The translations under genes and the position numbers were made by a program. Below are positions 1-8,159 of a stretch of DNA of 64,000 nucleotides, piece after piece. Source of the stretch: Anabaena sphaerica FACHB-251 (GTDB taxonomy: Bacteria; Cyanobacteriota; Cyanobacteriia; Cyanobacteriales; Nostocaceae). How positions within the stretch are numbered: position 1 is the first letter of the stretch; each line of letters begins with the position of its first letter. The DNA lies in contig NZ_JACJQU010000001.1 of assembly GCF_014696825.1 (NCBI RefSeq), forward strand, positions 248,001 through 312,000, in the 5' to 3' direction. Under the pieces are notes generated by a model that made no database searches, was not told the DNA's origin, and saw only the letters and a list, made by a program, of their open reading frames with translations.

Positions 1-403
1 TCCTGAGCCAGCTTTGAACAGCGGTAGTAGCGGGGTCTTGAGATCCCTGGTTGTAGGCCACATTTTCTGCTACTTTGCTGAAAGGAATACCAATCGCTGT
101 GACTCGTGCTTGAAATCCATCATGACTAAAAGCAACTTTACCACTAGCCATGTTTTGACTGTGAATTCTAGCTTGATTATCAATACTAGAATTACGAGTT
201 AGTGCGGGTAAATTTTGGGAAGCGCGATACTGATTAATTTGATTGAAAACAGAGGTTTCTATGGCAGCAGTGTCAAGGGTATTTTGTGTGACTTTGTAGC
301 TACCATTGGGTACAAAAAATGTACTGGGAGCAGAAATAGCTGTTGTAGCACTGACTAAAACCAAGAAACCTGCACCAATAGCGGAAATAGTGTTTCTCAA
401 CAT
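1..403 (-). CDS. CAP/SCP-domain secreted protein (YkwD-like), partial at window edge
   Basis: I translated this by hand from the ATG at 403-401; the C-terminus lies outside the window. The first 25 residues form a signal-peptide-like hydrophobic stretch (MLRNTISAIGAGFLVL). Then come an N-terminal CAP helix (VFNQINQYRASQNLPAL), a HSQNMAS segment, a SHDGF histidine segment and the VAENVAY motif. These are the signatures of bacterial CAP (cysteine-rich secretory protein/PR-1) domains of the YkwD type, which are secreted; their biochemical role is mostly unknown. About 134 codons are visible, most of the roughly 120-residue domain. Neighbour trpB is on the same strand but 475 bp upstream, so this gene probably has its own promoter. 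Confidence 0.82.
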   Translation of the reverse strand, partial: MLRNTISAIGAGFLVLVSATTAISAPSTFFVPNGSYKVTQNTLDTAAIETSVFNQINQYRASQNLPALTRNSSIDNQARIHSQNMASGKVAFSHDGFQARVTAIGIPFSKVAENVAYNQGSQDPATTAVQSWLR

Positions 404-451
404 GATTGATGATCAACCGCTCTACAAAATTTCCTCAAACTTACAAAAAAA

Positions 452-480
452 GGGAACAGGGAACAGGGAACAGGGAACAG
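452..480. repeat. STRR heptamer repeat, about four copies of GGGAACA
   Basis: Four near-perfect tandem copies of the 7-base unit GGGAACA are visible. Repeats with 7-base units are known from heterocyst-forming cyanobacteria as short tandemly repeated repetitive sequences. The same unit recurs at 8079-8109, 13297-13425 and 31572-31603. Confidence 0.85.
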
Positions 481-576
481 ATAAGAAACAAAAGTTGCTG
501 AGTTTAAAGCTCAGTCAAAAAAAAGATGTATTTTGAGATGACGAGCAACGAAAAAAAACAGTGTCATTATTTCAAT

Positions 577-602
577 CTCATGTTTAAAAACATGAGTTTT
601 TT
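577..602 (+). terminator. Hairpin with T-tract (terminator-like)
   Basis: CTCATGTTT (577-585) pairs with AAACATGAG (588-596) and six T follow directly. This has the form of a rho-independent terminator reading on the + strand. No + strand gene precedes it, and both flanking genes are on the minus strand, so it may instead end antisense transcription or belong to an unseen small RNA. Confidence 0.45.
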
Positions 603-878
603 CTGTTAAGAGTTGCCCGTTCCCTGTTCCCTCGGAACTAAAAGAGTGAAATTAGCTTCCTGCTTCAGTTTAAGAGCGACTGCGCTTGCTTAATTCACAG
701 GCTTTAGGATCGGATAGAGCCTACCCTATCTTTATTTCTACCTTTTTTTCTGATAATTGAAGGCTTGGTTATCGCCTATTTTTCCGAGCTAAAACTCTTA
801 ACTTAGCTAGTCAAGCTAAATTTTGGGCAGAGTTTGGCTAAGTTTTGGTAAATTTGAGGATATTTTTGATTACTCTCG

Positions 879-2144
879 TCAGCCCTGAATTAAGAACTTA
901 GCGGCTGTTTGCACATCCTTGTCACCTCTACCAGAACAGTTAATAATGATACGAGGACTGCCAGTGAGTTGAGGACACAAAGTTTCTAGATAGGCGATCG
1001 CATGAGATGTTTCCAATGCTGGTATAATTCCCTCTAGCCTAGATAAGCGTTGAAATGCCTCTAAAGCCTCACCATCTGTCACACTATAATATTCAGCCCG
1101 GCCGTTATCCTTCATGTAGCTGTGTTCTGGACCAACACCAGGATAATCTAAACCTGCACTAATTGAGTGAGGCTCAATCACTTGTCCGTCCTCATCTTGT
1201 AACAGATAACTCATGGCTCCATGCAATACACCAACTTGTCCTTTTGTGAGAGTGGCCGCGTGTTTGCCAGTATTCACACCTTCACCAGCAGCTTCCACAC
1301 CAATTAACCGCACAGATGGCTCTTTGACAAACTCGTGAAATAATCCCATTGCATTGGAACCACCACCCACACAAGCCATGAGAATATCAGGTAAACCGCC
1401 CCATTTTTCCATTGCTTGAGCGCGAGTTTCTTCACCGATAATAGCATGAAAATCCCTTACCATCATCGGGTAAGGATGGGGACCAGCGACAGAACCCAGG
1501 ATGTAATGAGTGCTTTCTACATTTGTCACCCAGTCGCGGATGGCTTCAGAAGTGGCATCTTTGAGAGTTCCCGTACCCGCCGACACAGGACGAACTTCTG
1601 CCCCCATCAGCCGCATTCTAAACACATTTAAAGCTTGGCGTTCCATGTCGTGAACACCCATGTAAATAATACATTGCAAGCCAAAACGAGCGCAAACAGT
1701 TGCTGTCGCTACGCCATGTTGTCCTGCACCAGTTTCGGCAATGATGCGCTGTTTACCCATGCGCTTGGCTAATAATACTTGACCAAGGGCATTATTAATT
1801 TTATGAGCGCCAGTATGATTTAAGTCTTCACGTTTTAAGTAAATTTGCGTCCCTGTGCCATCTGGACGGGCATAATGGGCTGTGAGGCGTTCGGCAAAGT
1901 ATAAAGGAGTGGCACGTCCTACGTAATCACGCAGTAAACCTTGTAATTCTGCCTGGAAACTAGGATCATTGCGGTATTGCTGATAAGCTGTTTCTAGTTC
2001 AGCTAATGCTGGCATTAAAGTTTCAGGAACGTATTTACCACCAAAGCGGCCAAAACGTCCTAGTGTATCGGGTACTGAAGCGGTTTGTGGGAAGTTGGGG
2101 GTAAGAGGTGTAGTAGTCACAGATTCGGTTAAATTAGAGAACAC
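879..2144 (-). CDS. trpB: Tryptophan synthase beta chain
   Basis: This PLP enzyme makes L-tryptophan from indole and serine in the cytosol, normally in a complex with TrpA. The 421-residue product has the family start [16 protein letters not shown] near residue 31, the PLP lysine in HTGAHKINN (Lys115), and the glycine-rich phosphate loop [10 protein letters not shown]. Length fits bacterial TrpB (about 400) with a longer N-terminus of some 25 residues before the core, as is common in cyanobacteria. trpA is not adjacent. The start at 2144 is the only ATG well placed before the conserved core. A small inverted-repeat element (2189-2297) sits in its upstream region and may affect transcription. 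Confidence 0.96.
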   Translation of the reverse strand: MFSNLTESVTTTPLTPNFPQTASVPDTLGRFGRFGGKYVPETLMPALAELETAYQQYRNDPSFQAELQGLLRDYVGRATPLYFAERLTAHYARPDGTGTQIYLKREDLNHTGAHKINNALGQVLLAKRMGKQRIIAETGAGQHGVATATVCARFGLQCIIYMGVHDMERQALNVFRMRLMGAEVRPVSAGTGTLKDATSEAIRDWVTNVESTHYILGSVAGPHPYPMMVRDFHAIIGEETRAQAMEKWGGLPDILMACVGGGSNAMGLFHEFVKEPSVRLIGVEAAGEGVNTGKHAATLTKGQVGVLHGAMSYLLQDEDGQVIEPHSISAGLDYPGVGPEHSYMKDNGRAEYYSVTDGEALEAFQRLSRLEGIIPALETSHAIAYLETLCPQLTGSPRIIINCSGRGDKDVQTAAKFLIQG

Positions 2145-2188
2145 AGTTAATTTTAATTCTAGAACTTCTAAGGATGCTGATCAAAATC

Positions 2189-2297
2189 CTCTCGTTCCCA
2201 GTCTCTGACTGGGAATGCCGTCTAGGAGGTTCTACCTCCAGGTAGAATAGAGGCAGAGCCTCTAAATGTGTTCCCACGCAGAACATAGGAACGAGAG
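2189..2297. repeat. MITE-like inverted-repeat element with three internal hairpins
   Basis: The ends CTCTCGTTCC (2189-2198) and GGAACGAGAG (2288-2297) are perfect inverted repeats. Inside are three hairpins, each with a three-base loop: CCCAGTC/GACTGGG (2197-2213), GGAGGT/ACCTCC (2225-2239) and AGAGGC/GCCTCT (2249-2263). No coding potential is seen. The compact 109 bp form with terminal repeats suggests a non-autonomous mobile element, or a folded RNA element, lying between trpB and its upstream neighbour. Confidence 0.7.
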
Positions 2298-2315
2298 AAA
2301 CCATAAAAAAGAGAG

Positions 2316-3107
2316 CTATTGCTGAGATTTTTGTACAGCTTTCTGCACTATTTCCAAAGGTAAATCTAATAATTGGCTAATTTGCTCTACATTTAAACCA
2401 AATTGGATCATCCGTGGTATCGCTTCTAACTTGGCTTCTTCTTTACCTTCCTGCTTACCTTCTTCTACAGCTTCTTGATAAACCTTGGTTTGTTTCAACT
2501 CACTTAAACCTAACATAGCTTCAATTTCCTCCCTGCTCTTTTTGGGTAGTTTGTAGACAATAATCGTCTCAATTAAGTTTATTAAATCCCGTTTGGTAGT
2601 TGCATCATTTAGTTGTTGATTTGCTTGTGCAATTAAGCGTTTTGCTAATTCTGGTGCAGTGTCTTCTGTTTCAATTACCAGTTTAACAACTCCCACCCCC
2701 AAGGAACTCTCTCCTAACTCATCTAAATAAATGCGTTTAACTCGCTGGAGAAGCAAGATTTCACCAAATTGTAAATTCTGTTCTCTTTCTATGGTACGAC
2801 TAGGATAGATAATTACAACTTGCCAAGGATGAGGCGGTTTGTACTGTCGCAAATACAGACAAATTTCCGCAAATAGACGATAATATAAATCATCATCTGG
2901 CTGGAACTGAACTTCAACTATGTAAAATGGTTTTTTTGCATCTTTGGTAGTTGGTAAAAATAAACCATCTAAGCGAAAAGCCAGTTGTTTCACTTCACGG
3001 GATGTAAATTCATAAGCAACTGCTTCTGTGGGAGACTGGTTAATTAATTCAAAGAAGATGCTAGGAAATGCTTGAAATAAGCTATAGAAAATTGTATCTG
3101 TTTTCAC
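2316..3107 (-). CDS. Rpn/PD-(D/E)XK nuclease-family protein (DUF2887-like)
   Basis: This 263-residue protein begins MKTDTIFYSLFQAFP, the typical opening of a large cyanobacterial family related to the Rpn recombination-promoting nucleases. The PD-(D/E)XK fold is suggested by FRLDGLF followed about 20 residues later by YIVEVQFQ, which supply the Asp and the Glu-x-Gln of the active site. The C-terminal third has an EEGKQEGKEEAK repeat followed by a small helical segment (IPRMIQFGLNVEQISQLLDL) that resembles a helix-turn-helix. The role in the cell is not known; such genes are often multicopy and associated with mobile DNA. A related gene lies at 27442-28227. Confidence 0.8.
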   Translation of the reverse strand: MKTDTIFYSLFQAFPSIFFELINQSPTEAVAYEFTSREVKQLAFRLDGLFLPTTKDAKKPFYIVEVQFQPDDDLYYRLFAEICLYLRQYKPPHPWQVVIIYPSRTIEREQNLQFGEILLLQRVKRIYLDELGESSLGVGVVKLVIETEDTAPELAKRLIAQANQQLNDATTKRDLINLIETIIVYKLPKKSREEIEAMLGLSELKQTKVYQEAVEEGKQEGKEEAKLEAIPRMIQFGLNVEQISQLLDLPLEIVQKAVQKSQQ

Positions 3108-3147
3108 GGTGATGAAGGAATTAAACTTGTGTTCTCACACAGATGCT

Positions 3148-3198
3148 CAAATTTTAGAACTATTTGAAAAAGAAGCGGTAATTTTAGAGAAAATGCTT
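3148..3198 (+). pseudogene. Scrap of a Ser/Thr protein kinase N-lobe
   Basis: Read on the + strand, this encodes ILELFEKEAVILEKM, closely matching LKLFEKEAIVLEKLG in the kinase remnant at 29318-30045. That segment is the alpha-C helix region of cyanobacterial Ser/Thr kinases. Nothing of the rest of a kinase is recognisable on either side, so this is an isolated fragment. The match is short but covers 10 of 12 core residues. Confidence 0.5.
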
Positions 3199-3244
3199 TA
3201 CTTTGTCAAAACACAGTCTATCAAATTTCTAAATAATTTTATAT

Positions 3245-3503
3245 TTATTCTTCATCAAATAAATCAAAATTAACGCGCTGGTAAATGTCCATTAAAGAAA
3301 TTTAAAAATCGAGAGAATGCAATTTTAAAACTGCTGCTTCTCCTTCATACTCTTGAAAAATCCATTGTCCTGCTGTTTGTTTGGCATATTGTTCTACAGC
3401 AAAACTATATTGGTCAATCATTATATATTCTTGAAAATTATGAGTTGAACGATAATATCTAAACTTATCAATTTTGTCATAACTTGGAGTTGATTTTGAT
3501 ATG
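3245..3503 (-). pseudogene. Remnant of a Uma2-family (DUF820) endonuclease gene
   Basis: The minus strand encodes the C-terminal half of a Uma2-family protein: SKSTPSYDKIDKFRYYRS, then QEYIMIDQYSFAVEQY, WIFQEYEGEAAVL, and ISLMDIYQRVNFD at the end. The N-terminal half is missing. An in-frame TAA (3302-3304) separates LKLHSLDF from ISLMDIY, at a position usually held by Glu, Gln or a similar residue. Uma2 proteins have a restriction-endonuclease-like fold and are highly multicopy in filamentous cyanobacteria; decayed copies are common. This copy cannot make a full product. Confidence 0.75.
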
Positions 3504-3571
3504 AATAGGAGGGAAAAGGCAATAGGTAAGAGTAGCTAGAAAAAATTACCAATTACCAATCACCAATTACC

Positions 3572-5323
3572 CTACCTTAGTAACTCTTCTACTTGATGCT
3601 GACTCCACAATTTTTTGTATAGTCCTGGCTGTTCAACAAGTTCGGTATGTTTTCCTATTTGGACAATTTTACCCTTGTCCATGACCATAATTCTATCCGC
3701 AGTAGCAGCCGCAGAAAGTTGATGGGTGATGAAAATCACGGTTTTCTGTTGCGTACCGCTAGAGAGATTTTTCAGGATTTCTGTAGCTGTTTGATTATCA
3801 ACACTGGAAAGGGCATCATCTAAAATCAAAACTGGAGCATCAATTAACATCGCTCTAGCTAAAGCTGTACGTTGTCGCTGACCACCTGAAAGTGTAATTC
3901 CTCTTTCTCCGACAATTGTTTCATATTGCTGGGGAAAATTGTTAATTTCGGCTTCAATTTGAGCCAAACGAGCGAATATTTCCACGCTTTCTTGTTCGCG
4001 GATGGGGTCGCCATAACGGATATTATTTTGAATGGTGGTGCTGAATAAAAAGCTATCTTGGGGTACATAAGCGATCGCACCCCTTAAATCATTTAAAGCT
4101 ATTTTGGTAATATCCAAACCATCTAAAAATAATTGTCCCTCTTCAATATCCAACAACCGGGGTAAAGCATTAGCCAAAGTAGATTTTCCTGCACCAACAG
4201 CACCAACAATAGCGACAATTTCCCCAGGATAAATAGTAAAGTTAATGTCGTCTAAAGTGGGGATATTAGCATCAGGATAAGTGTAACTAAAATTTTTAGC
4301 GATTACTTCCCCTTTAATCGCATTTGTGGGTAGAGAGATAGCATCTGGTGGATCTTGGATTTTGGGAGTTACACTCAAAATTGATTCTAGTCGATCAATG
4401 CTTACTTCCCCTCTTTGGTAAGTAGTAATTGTAAATCCTAGTAAAGCTGTGGGGAAAACTAAACGCTCTACATAAATCAATAAAGCCAGAAAATCACCCA
4501 CAGCTAAAGAACCAGAAGATATCCGCATAGTTCCCAACCAAATAATAATTAGGGAACTGATATTAGCTAAACCACCAATGAGGGGAAATAGAGTATTTCG
4601 GGTTCGTGCCAAGCTAAGATTAGCTGTTAATAAATCCTGATTTTTCTTTTGGAAAGCTCGACGCTCATTTTCTTCTTGAGCGTAGATTTTAATCAAAGAA
4701 ATACCGCTAATATCTTCTTGAATTAACTCACTCATCTCCGAGAGTTGTTCCTGTAAAACGGCTTGTTGTGTTCGCAAGCGATCGCTAAACAAATGCACCA
4801 ACAGAAACATAAACGGATATACTGCCAGAGAAGCTAAAGTTAGATCCACACTAATTGATAGCATCACTGGCAGCGTCAGAGTATAAGCAAAAAAAGTATT
4901 TGCTAAACTCAATACCGCAAAACCCAACAACCGTCTGATATTTTCCACATCACTAGTAGCCCGACTAATTAAATCACCAGGAGTATTGGTGGCAAAATAA
5001 GCCGGTTCTAATTTTAGTAAATGCTGAAAAATCCGCTGTTTCAGTTCAAATTCTACCTGACGACCCACACCAAAAATCCAGATACGGGAAGCCATACGCA
5101 TCAGCAACATTGCTGAACTGAACGCGATAATTATGACTACATAATGTAGTACCTGATCCAAACTAAAAGTTGTTGAAAGTGTATCCACCCCAGAGCGAAT
5201 TAGCAAAGGGATATAAACGCCCAGCCCATTCACAGTCAATAAAGCAATAATGCCTAATGCAGTTTCCTGCCAATGGGGACGTAGGTAACTACCGAGTTTA
5301 GCAAGCCGTCGAGATTGTGCCAT
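3572..5323 (-). CDS. ABC exporter half-transporter (MdlA/YheI/MsbA type)
   Basis: The 583-residue protein joins an N-terminal six-helix membrane domain (about residues 15-310) to a nucleotide-binding domain. The ATPase part shows Walker A GAVGAGKST (about 374-382), signature LSGGQRQR (about 478), Walker B VLILDD (about 498-503) and the H-loop FITHQLS. The residue after the Walker B Asp is Asp, not the usual catalytic Glu (LILDDALSSVD). That substitution is known from the degenerate-site partner of heterodimeric exporters such as B. subtilis YheI/BmrC. A partner gene is not adjacent. It probably exports a lipid, peptide or drug across the plasma membrane; the substrate cannot be read from sequence. 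Start is the ATG at 5323. Confidence 0.9.
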   Translation of the reverse strand: MAQSRRLAKLGSYLRPHWQETALGIIALLTVNGLGVYIPLLIRSGVDTLSTTFSLDQVLHYVVIIIAFSSAMLLMRMASRIWIFGVGRQVEFELKQRIFQHLLKLEPAYFATNTPGDLISRATSDVENIRRLLGFAVLSLANTFFAYTLTLPVMLSISVDLTLASLAVYPFMFLLVHLFSDRLRTQQAVLQEQLSEMSELIQEDISGISLIKIYAQEENERRAFQKKNQDLLTANLSLARTRNTLFPLIGGLANISSLIIIWLGTMRISSGSLAVGDFLALLIYVERLVFPTALLGFTITTYQRGEVSIDRLESILSVTPKIQDPPDAISLPTNAIKGEVIAKNFSYTYPDANIPTLDDINFTIYPGEIVAIVGAVGAGKSTLANALPRLLDIEEGQLFLDGLDITKIALNDLRGAIAYVPQDSFLFSTTIQNNIRYGDPIREQESVEIFARLAQIEAEINNFPQQYETIVGERGITLSGGQRQRTALARAMLIDAPVLILDDALSSVDNQTATEILKNLSSGTQQKTVIFITHQLSAAATADRIMVMDKGKIVQIGKHTELVEQPGLYKKLWSQHQVEELLR

Positions 5324-5511
5324 TCAAGCAATTTTACAACTCTATCATCCTAACTAACTGACCATAGTTTTTTGGTTTTGTCATCATTTTTGCAGCCAGT
5401 CTTGTACCTAATCTCACTAAATTACCAAGTTATCTGTTCGGGCTGGATCTGGGAAGATGGGGACAGTTATAAGTTATCACCGTTCACTGCCTCCTGCCTT
5501 CTGCCTTCGGA

Positions 5512-6141
5512 TCACGAGCGCCCACGTAAGAAAACGTAAATCTGGTTAAGGTAACTTTCCCAAACTTGGGTTGTGAGTTGCAGGGTTTCCGCATTAGGTA
5601 CAAAGTCTTCTACACGCAACCCCCTTGTACTGATAGCTTGAGGATTTTGTAGTAGATAGGATGGGATTTTCATATCTCCTGCAGGTAGGATGCTATTACC
5701 TATCACATCAGAGATGGTATTTGAGGTAGTATTTGCAGGTCCAAAAGCTACTAATGTCGGAGGAGACACTATGGCCGCAACGGGTGATCTGACTAAAAAG
5801 TAAGCAATAGCGGGTGTACTCGACAACAACAAAATTGTCAGCGCCCAACCCAACAAATATCCGCCTGGTTTTTCTATTCCACCTCCTTTGATTTTCTGGG
5901 CAGCAACCATCAACATTAAAGCGGATGCTCCCAGAGGCTTGAGAGGAAAAGATATAAACCGCCACAGGGAAGCCACCGCCGGCTCAGTAGGATTCAAAAA
6001 TGCCAAAGCTAAAACGACTAGTACAATCCCTAACATAAATCGGCCAGTAAAGCCTACTGTTGGGTAGAATCTTTGGAACAAAGAATAGGCAACAACGCCA
6101 ATTAACAGCCACAGTAAGACCCGGCTTAGTAATTGAAACAT
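5512..6141 (-). CDS. Membrane protein, possibly a YdcF-family protein lacking its core domain
   Basis: The 209-residue product has four hydrophobic segments: residues about 5-20, 33-50, 68-82 and 95-115. It then has a loop (about 118-175) and a short tail LQLTTQVWESYLNQIYVFLRG. From memory, cyanobacterial YdcF/ElyC/SanA-family proteins have a similar hydrophobic N-terminus and a similar end, with a DUF218 domain of roughly 150-200 residues in between. If that recollection is right, this gene is an internal-deletion derivative. Otherwise it is a conserved cyanobacterial membrane protein of unknown role. The reading frame is intact. It stands alone, 188 bp from the ABC gene and divergent from galE. 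Confidence 0.6.
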   Translation of the reverse strand: MFQLLSRVLLWLLIGVVAYSLFQRFYPTVGFTGRFMLGIVLVVLALAFLNPTEPAVASLWRFISFPLKPLGASALMLMVAAQKIKGGGIEKPGGYLLGWALTILLLSSTPAIAYFLVRSPVAAIVSPPTLVAFGPANTTSNTISDVIGNSILPAGDMKIPSYLLQNPQAISTRGLRVEDFVPNAETLQLTTQVWESYLNQIYVFLRGRS

Positions 6142-6393
6142 AGATTAGCTCTCTAATTTTCTCGTGCGGCTGGTCTAGAGGATACGGGAAATGGGTTTAT
6201 TTTATCGTCAAACTGCAATTTATCAGTGACTTAAAAATAACTCAAACCTCACGCACACAGACTACCGTCGTAGTGATTTTAGTGCAATTTTTTGACCCTG
6301 AGTGTATTATTTGGAATTTTCCCAGAGACTAACCTAGCACCAGTGGACTAAATTGATTGAGTAGTCATCGTCAACTCGTTTAAAGGAAAAACT

Positions 6394-7392
6394 ATGTCGC
6401 CGCAAAAGCCCACCATTTTGGTAACAGGGGGAGCAGGTTATATTGGTTCCCATGCAGTGCTGGCCTTGGTGCAAGCTGGTTATCAGGTAGTAATCCTTGA
6501 TAATCTGGTCTATGGCCATCGGGATTTAGTAGAACAGGTTTTGCAGGTAAAACTGATTGAAGGCGATATTGAAGATCGCCCTCTGTTGGATCATCTATTT
6601 AAAACCCACAACATAGAAGCAGTTATGCACTTTTCTGCCTATGCCTATGTGGGAGAATCGGTAACTGACCCGGACAAATACTACCGTAATAATGTTGTTG
6701 CAACTTTGACGTTATTGGAAGCGATGCTGTCCGCGTCTATTAAAAAATTTGTCTTTTCTTCTACTTGTGCCACCTACGGAGTACCACAATTTATCCCCAT
6801 CACCGAAGACCATCCCCAAAATCCTATCAATCCCTATGGCGCTACTAAGCTGATGGTAGAAAGGATTCTCTCTGATTTTGATGTGGCCTACGGCTTAAAA
6901 TCCGTGCGTTTCCGCTATTTTAATGCTGCTGGTGCTGATCCTAGTGGCTTATTGGGTGAGGATCACAATCCAGAAACTCATTTAATTCCCTTGGTATTGC
7001 AGACGGCTTTAGGTAAGCGGGAATCGATTTCTATCTTTGGTACTGATTATCCTACCCCTGATGGTACTTGTATTCGTGATTATATTCACGTTTCTGATTT
7101 AGCAGATGCCCATATTTTAGGGTTGGAATATCTACTCCAAGGTGGTGCAAGCGAAGTTTTCAATTTGGGTAATGGTAACGGCTTTTCTGTTAAAGAAGTC
7201 ATTGCTGCTGCCCAGGAAGTCACAGGAATAAATATACCTGTACAAGAGTGCGATCGCCGTCCTGGTGATCCTCCTTCCCTCATCGGTAGCAGTGAGAAAG
7301 CCAGAAAAATCTTAAATTGGCAACCTCAGTATCCTGGTATTAACGATATCGTCGCTCATGCCTGGAACTGGCATCAAAAAAGGCATAAGTAG
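6394..7392 (+). CDS. galE: UDP-glucose 4-epimerase
   Basis: This NAD-dependent enzyme interconverts UDP-glucose and UDP-galactose for polysaccharide and glycolipid synthesis. The 332-residue protein starts with the Rossmann motif TGGAGYIGSH (residues about 11-20). It has the Ser/Thr site FSSTCATYG, the catalytic YGATK (Tyr-x-x-x-Lys) near residue 149, and RYFNAAGADPSG, all diagnostic of GalE in the short-chain dehydrogenase superfamily. An AAAGGA ribosome site lies 6 bases before the ATG. It is monocistronic and convergent with the next gene pair; its 3' side carries heptamer repeats. Confidence 0.96.
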   Translation: MSPQKPTILVTGGAGYIGSHAVLALVQAGYQVVILDNLVYGHRDLVEQVLQVKLIEGDIEDRPLLDHLFKTHNIEAVMHFSAYAYVGESVTDPDKYYRNNVVATLTLLEAMLSASIKKFVFSSTCATYGVPQFIPITEDHPQNPINPYGATKLMVERILSDFDVAYGLKSVRFRYFNAAGADPSGLLGEDHNPETHLIPLVLQTALGKRESISIFGTDYPTPDGTCIRDYIHVSDLADAHILGLEYLLQGGASEVFNLGNGNGFSVKEVIAAAQEVTGINIPVQECDRRPGDPPSLIGSSEKARKILNWQPQYPGINDIVAHAWNWHQKRHK

Positions 7393-7492
7393 GTGATTGG
7401 GGACTGGGGACTGGGGACTGGGTGCAGGGGGAAGAAGTATTTTGGATTTTTCCCTATTCCCTTATTTACGAATTACGAATTACGAATTACCC
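7393..7492. repeat. Two STRR arrays after galE (GGGGACT and ACGAATT units)
   Basis: Near-perfect copies of GGGGACT run from about 7399 to 7424, and copies of ACGAATT from about 7468 to 7488. The second array overlaps the 3' end of the minus-strand gene that stops at 7480, so its last codons are repeat-derived or directly abut the repeat. Confidence 0.75.
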
Positions 7493-8070
7493 CTCATAGT
7501 TTTCACTAAAAAAACTACAATACCTATAGATAACAGTAAAATTGCCACGATAATTATAGGCTGTGCCAACCGGATTGCCGCAGTTTGTTGTTGATTTATC
7601 TCAGTGAGATTTTCTCCTGCTTGTGTTGCTGCTACTGGTTTACCTGCGGCCACAGTGACTTGAAACTTTAACTCAAAAGGTCGAAAACTGTCTGCTGTCG
7701 CTGGTGTACCACTCAGTTGCAGTTCATAAACTCCTGGTTTGGGAAAAGTAATTTCTGCTCCTGGTATACCTTGGTAACGTTCAACCTCAACAGGTTTCAA
7801 GGGAGGTTCAAGCAGTGCGGGTTCTCCTGGTGTGTGGGGTTCGGCATAAATAGCCAACTGACAATTACACTCTTTTAAGGGTAAAACTTTACCACCCTTA
7901 CGAGTCAAAGCAAACCAAGTTTCAGCAGGTTCACCAGCAAGGGGATTATCATTAGGTTCAATGTGGATAGTCCCACCAACATCACCCGCTATTTTTACCG
8001 TATGGGCAGAAGCAACAGGAAGGGATGTGAATGATATAAAGAATAAAAGTAGTAATAATTTATAATTCAT
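7480..8070 (-). CDS. Periplasmic membrane-anchored protein with likely N-terminal histidine (CopC/FixH-like)
   Basis: The start MNYKLLLLLFF at 8070 is chosen. The frame is open up to a GTG at 8163, but that extension is encoded largely by a heptamer repeat. Residues 1-18 or so are a signal peptide ending in VASA. Cleavage there would leave His as residue 1 of the mature protein (HTVKIAGDVGG), as in CopC-type and other histidine-brace copper proteins. A beta-rich domain follows (about 130 residues, with a CNC motif), ending in a proline-free Ala/Gln linker. One membrane helix (AQPIIIVAILLLSIGIVVFLV) anchors the C-terminus. It lies downstream of, and on the same strand as, the membrane protein at 8160-9389. 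A copper or redox role is inference. Confidence 0.7.
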   Translation of the reverse strand: MNYKLLLLLFFISFTSLPVASAHTVKIAGDVGGTIHIEPNDNPLAGEPAETWFALTRKGGKVLPLKECNCQLAIYAEPHTPGEPALLEPPLKPVEVERYQGIPGAEITFPKPGVYELQLSGTPATADSFRPFELKFQVTVAAGKPVAATQAGENLTEINQQQTAAIRLAQPIIIVAILLLSIGIVVFLVKTMRGNS

Positions 8071-8078
8071 AATTAAAT

Positions 8079-8109
8079 AGGGAACAGGGAACAGGGAACA
8101 GGGAACAGG
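8079..8109. repeat. STRR array GGGAACA between two operon genes
   Basis: About four tandem GGGAACA units followed by GGTGACA lie in the 89 bp between the membrane protein gene (8160-9389) and its downstream partner. They begin 9 bases before the partner's chosen ATG, where a ribosome site would be expected, and no Shine-Dalgarno sequence is seen there. Confidence 0.8.
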
Positions 8110-8159
8110 TGACAGATAGAAAGTTTTTCTCCCCATCTTTCCATCTCCCCACTCACCAG

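Larger units (their letters stand above)
404..878. other. Intergenic region between CAP gene and trpB
   Basis: No gene is seen. The stretch holds a GGGAACA heptamer repeat (452-480), a short hairpin with a T-tract on the + strand (577-602) and a second copy of the heptamer in inverted sense near 617-632. The rest is AT-rich and without obvious coding. Confidence 0.6.

Noticed and set aside
14-536. Plus-strand frames 14-202 and 306-536
   Set aside because: The minus strand here encodes a clear CAP-domain protein; the second frame runs into a heptamer repeat.
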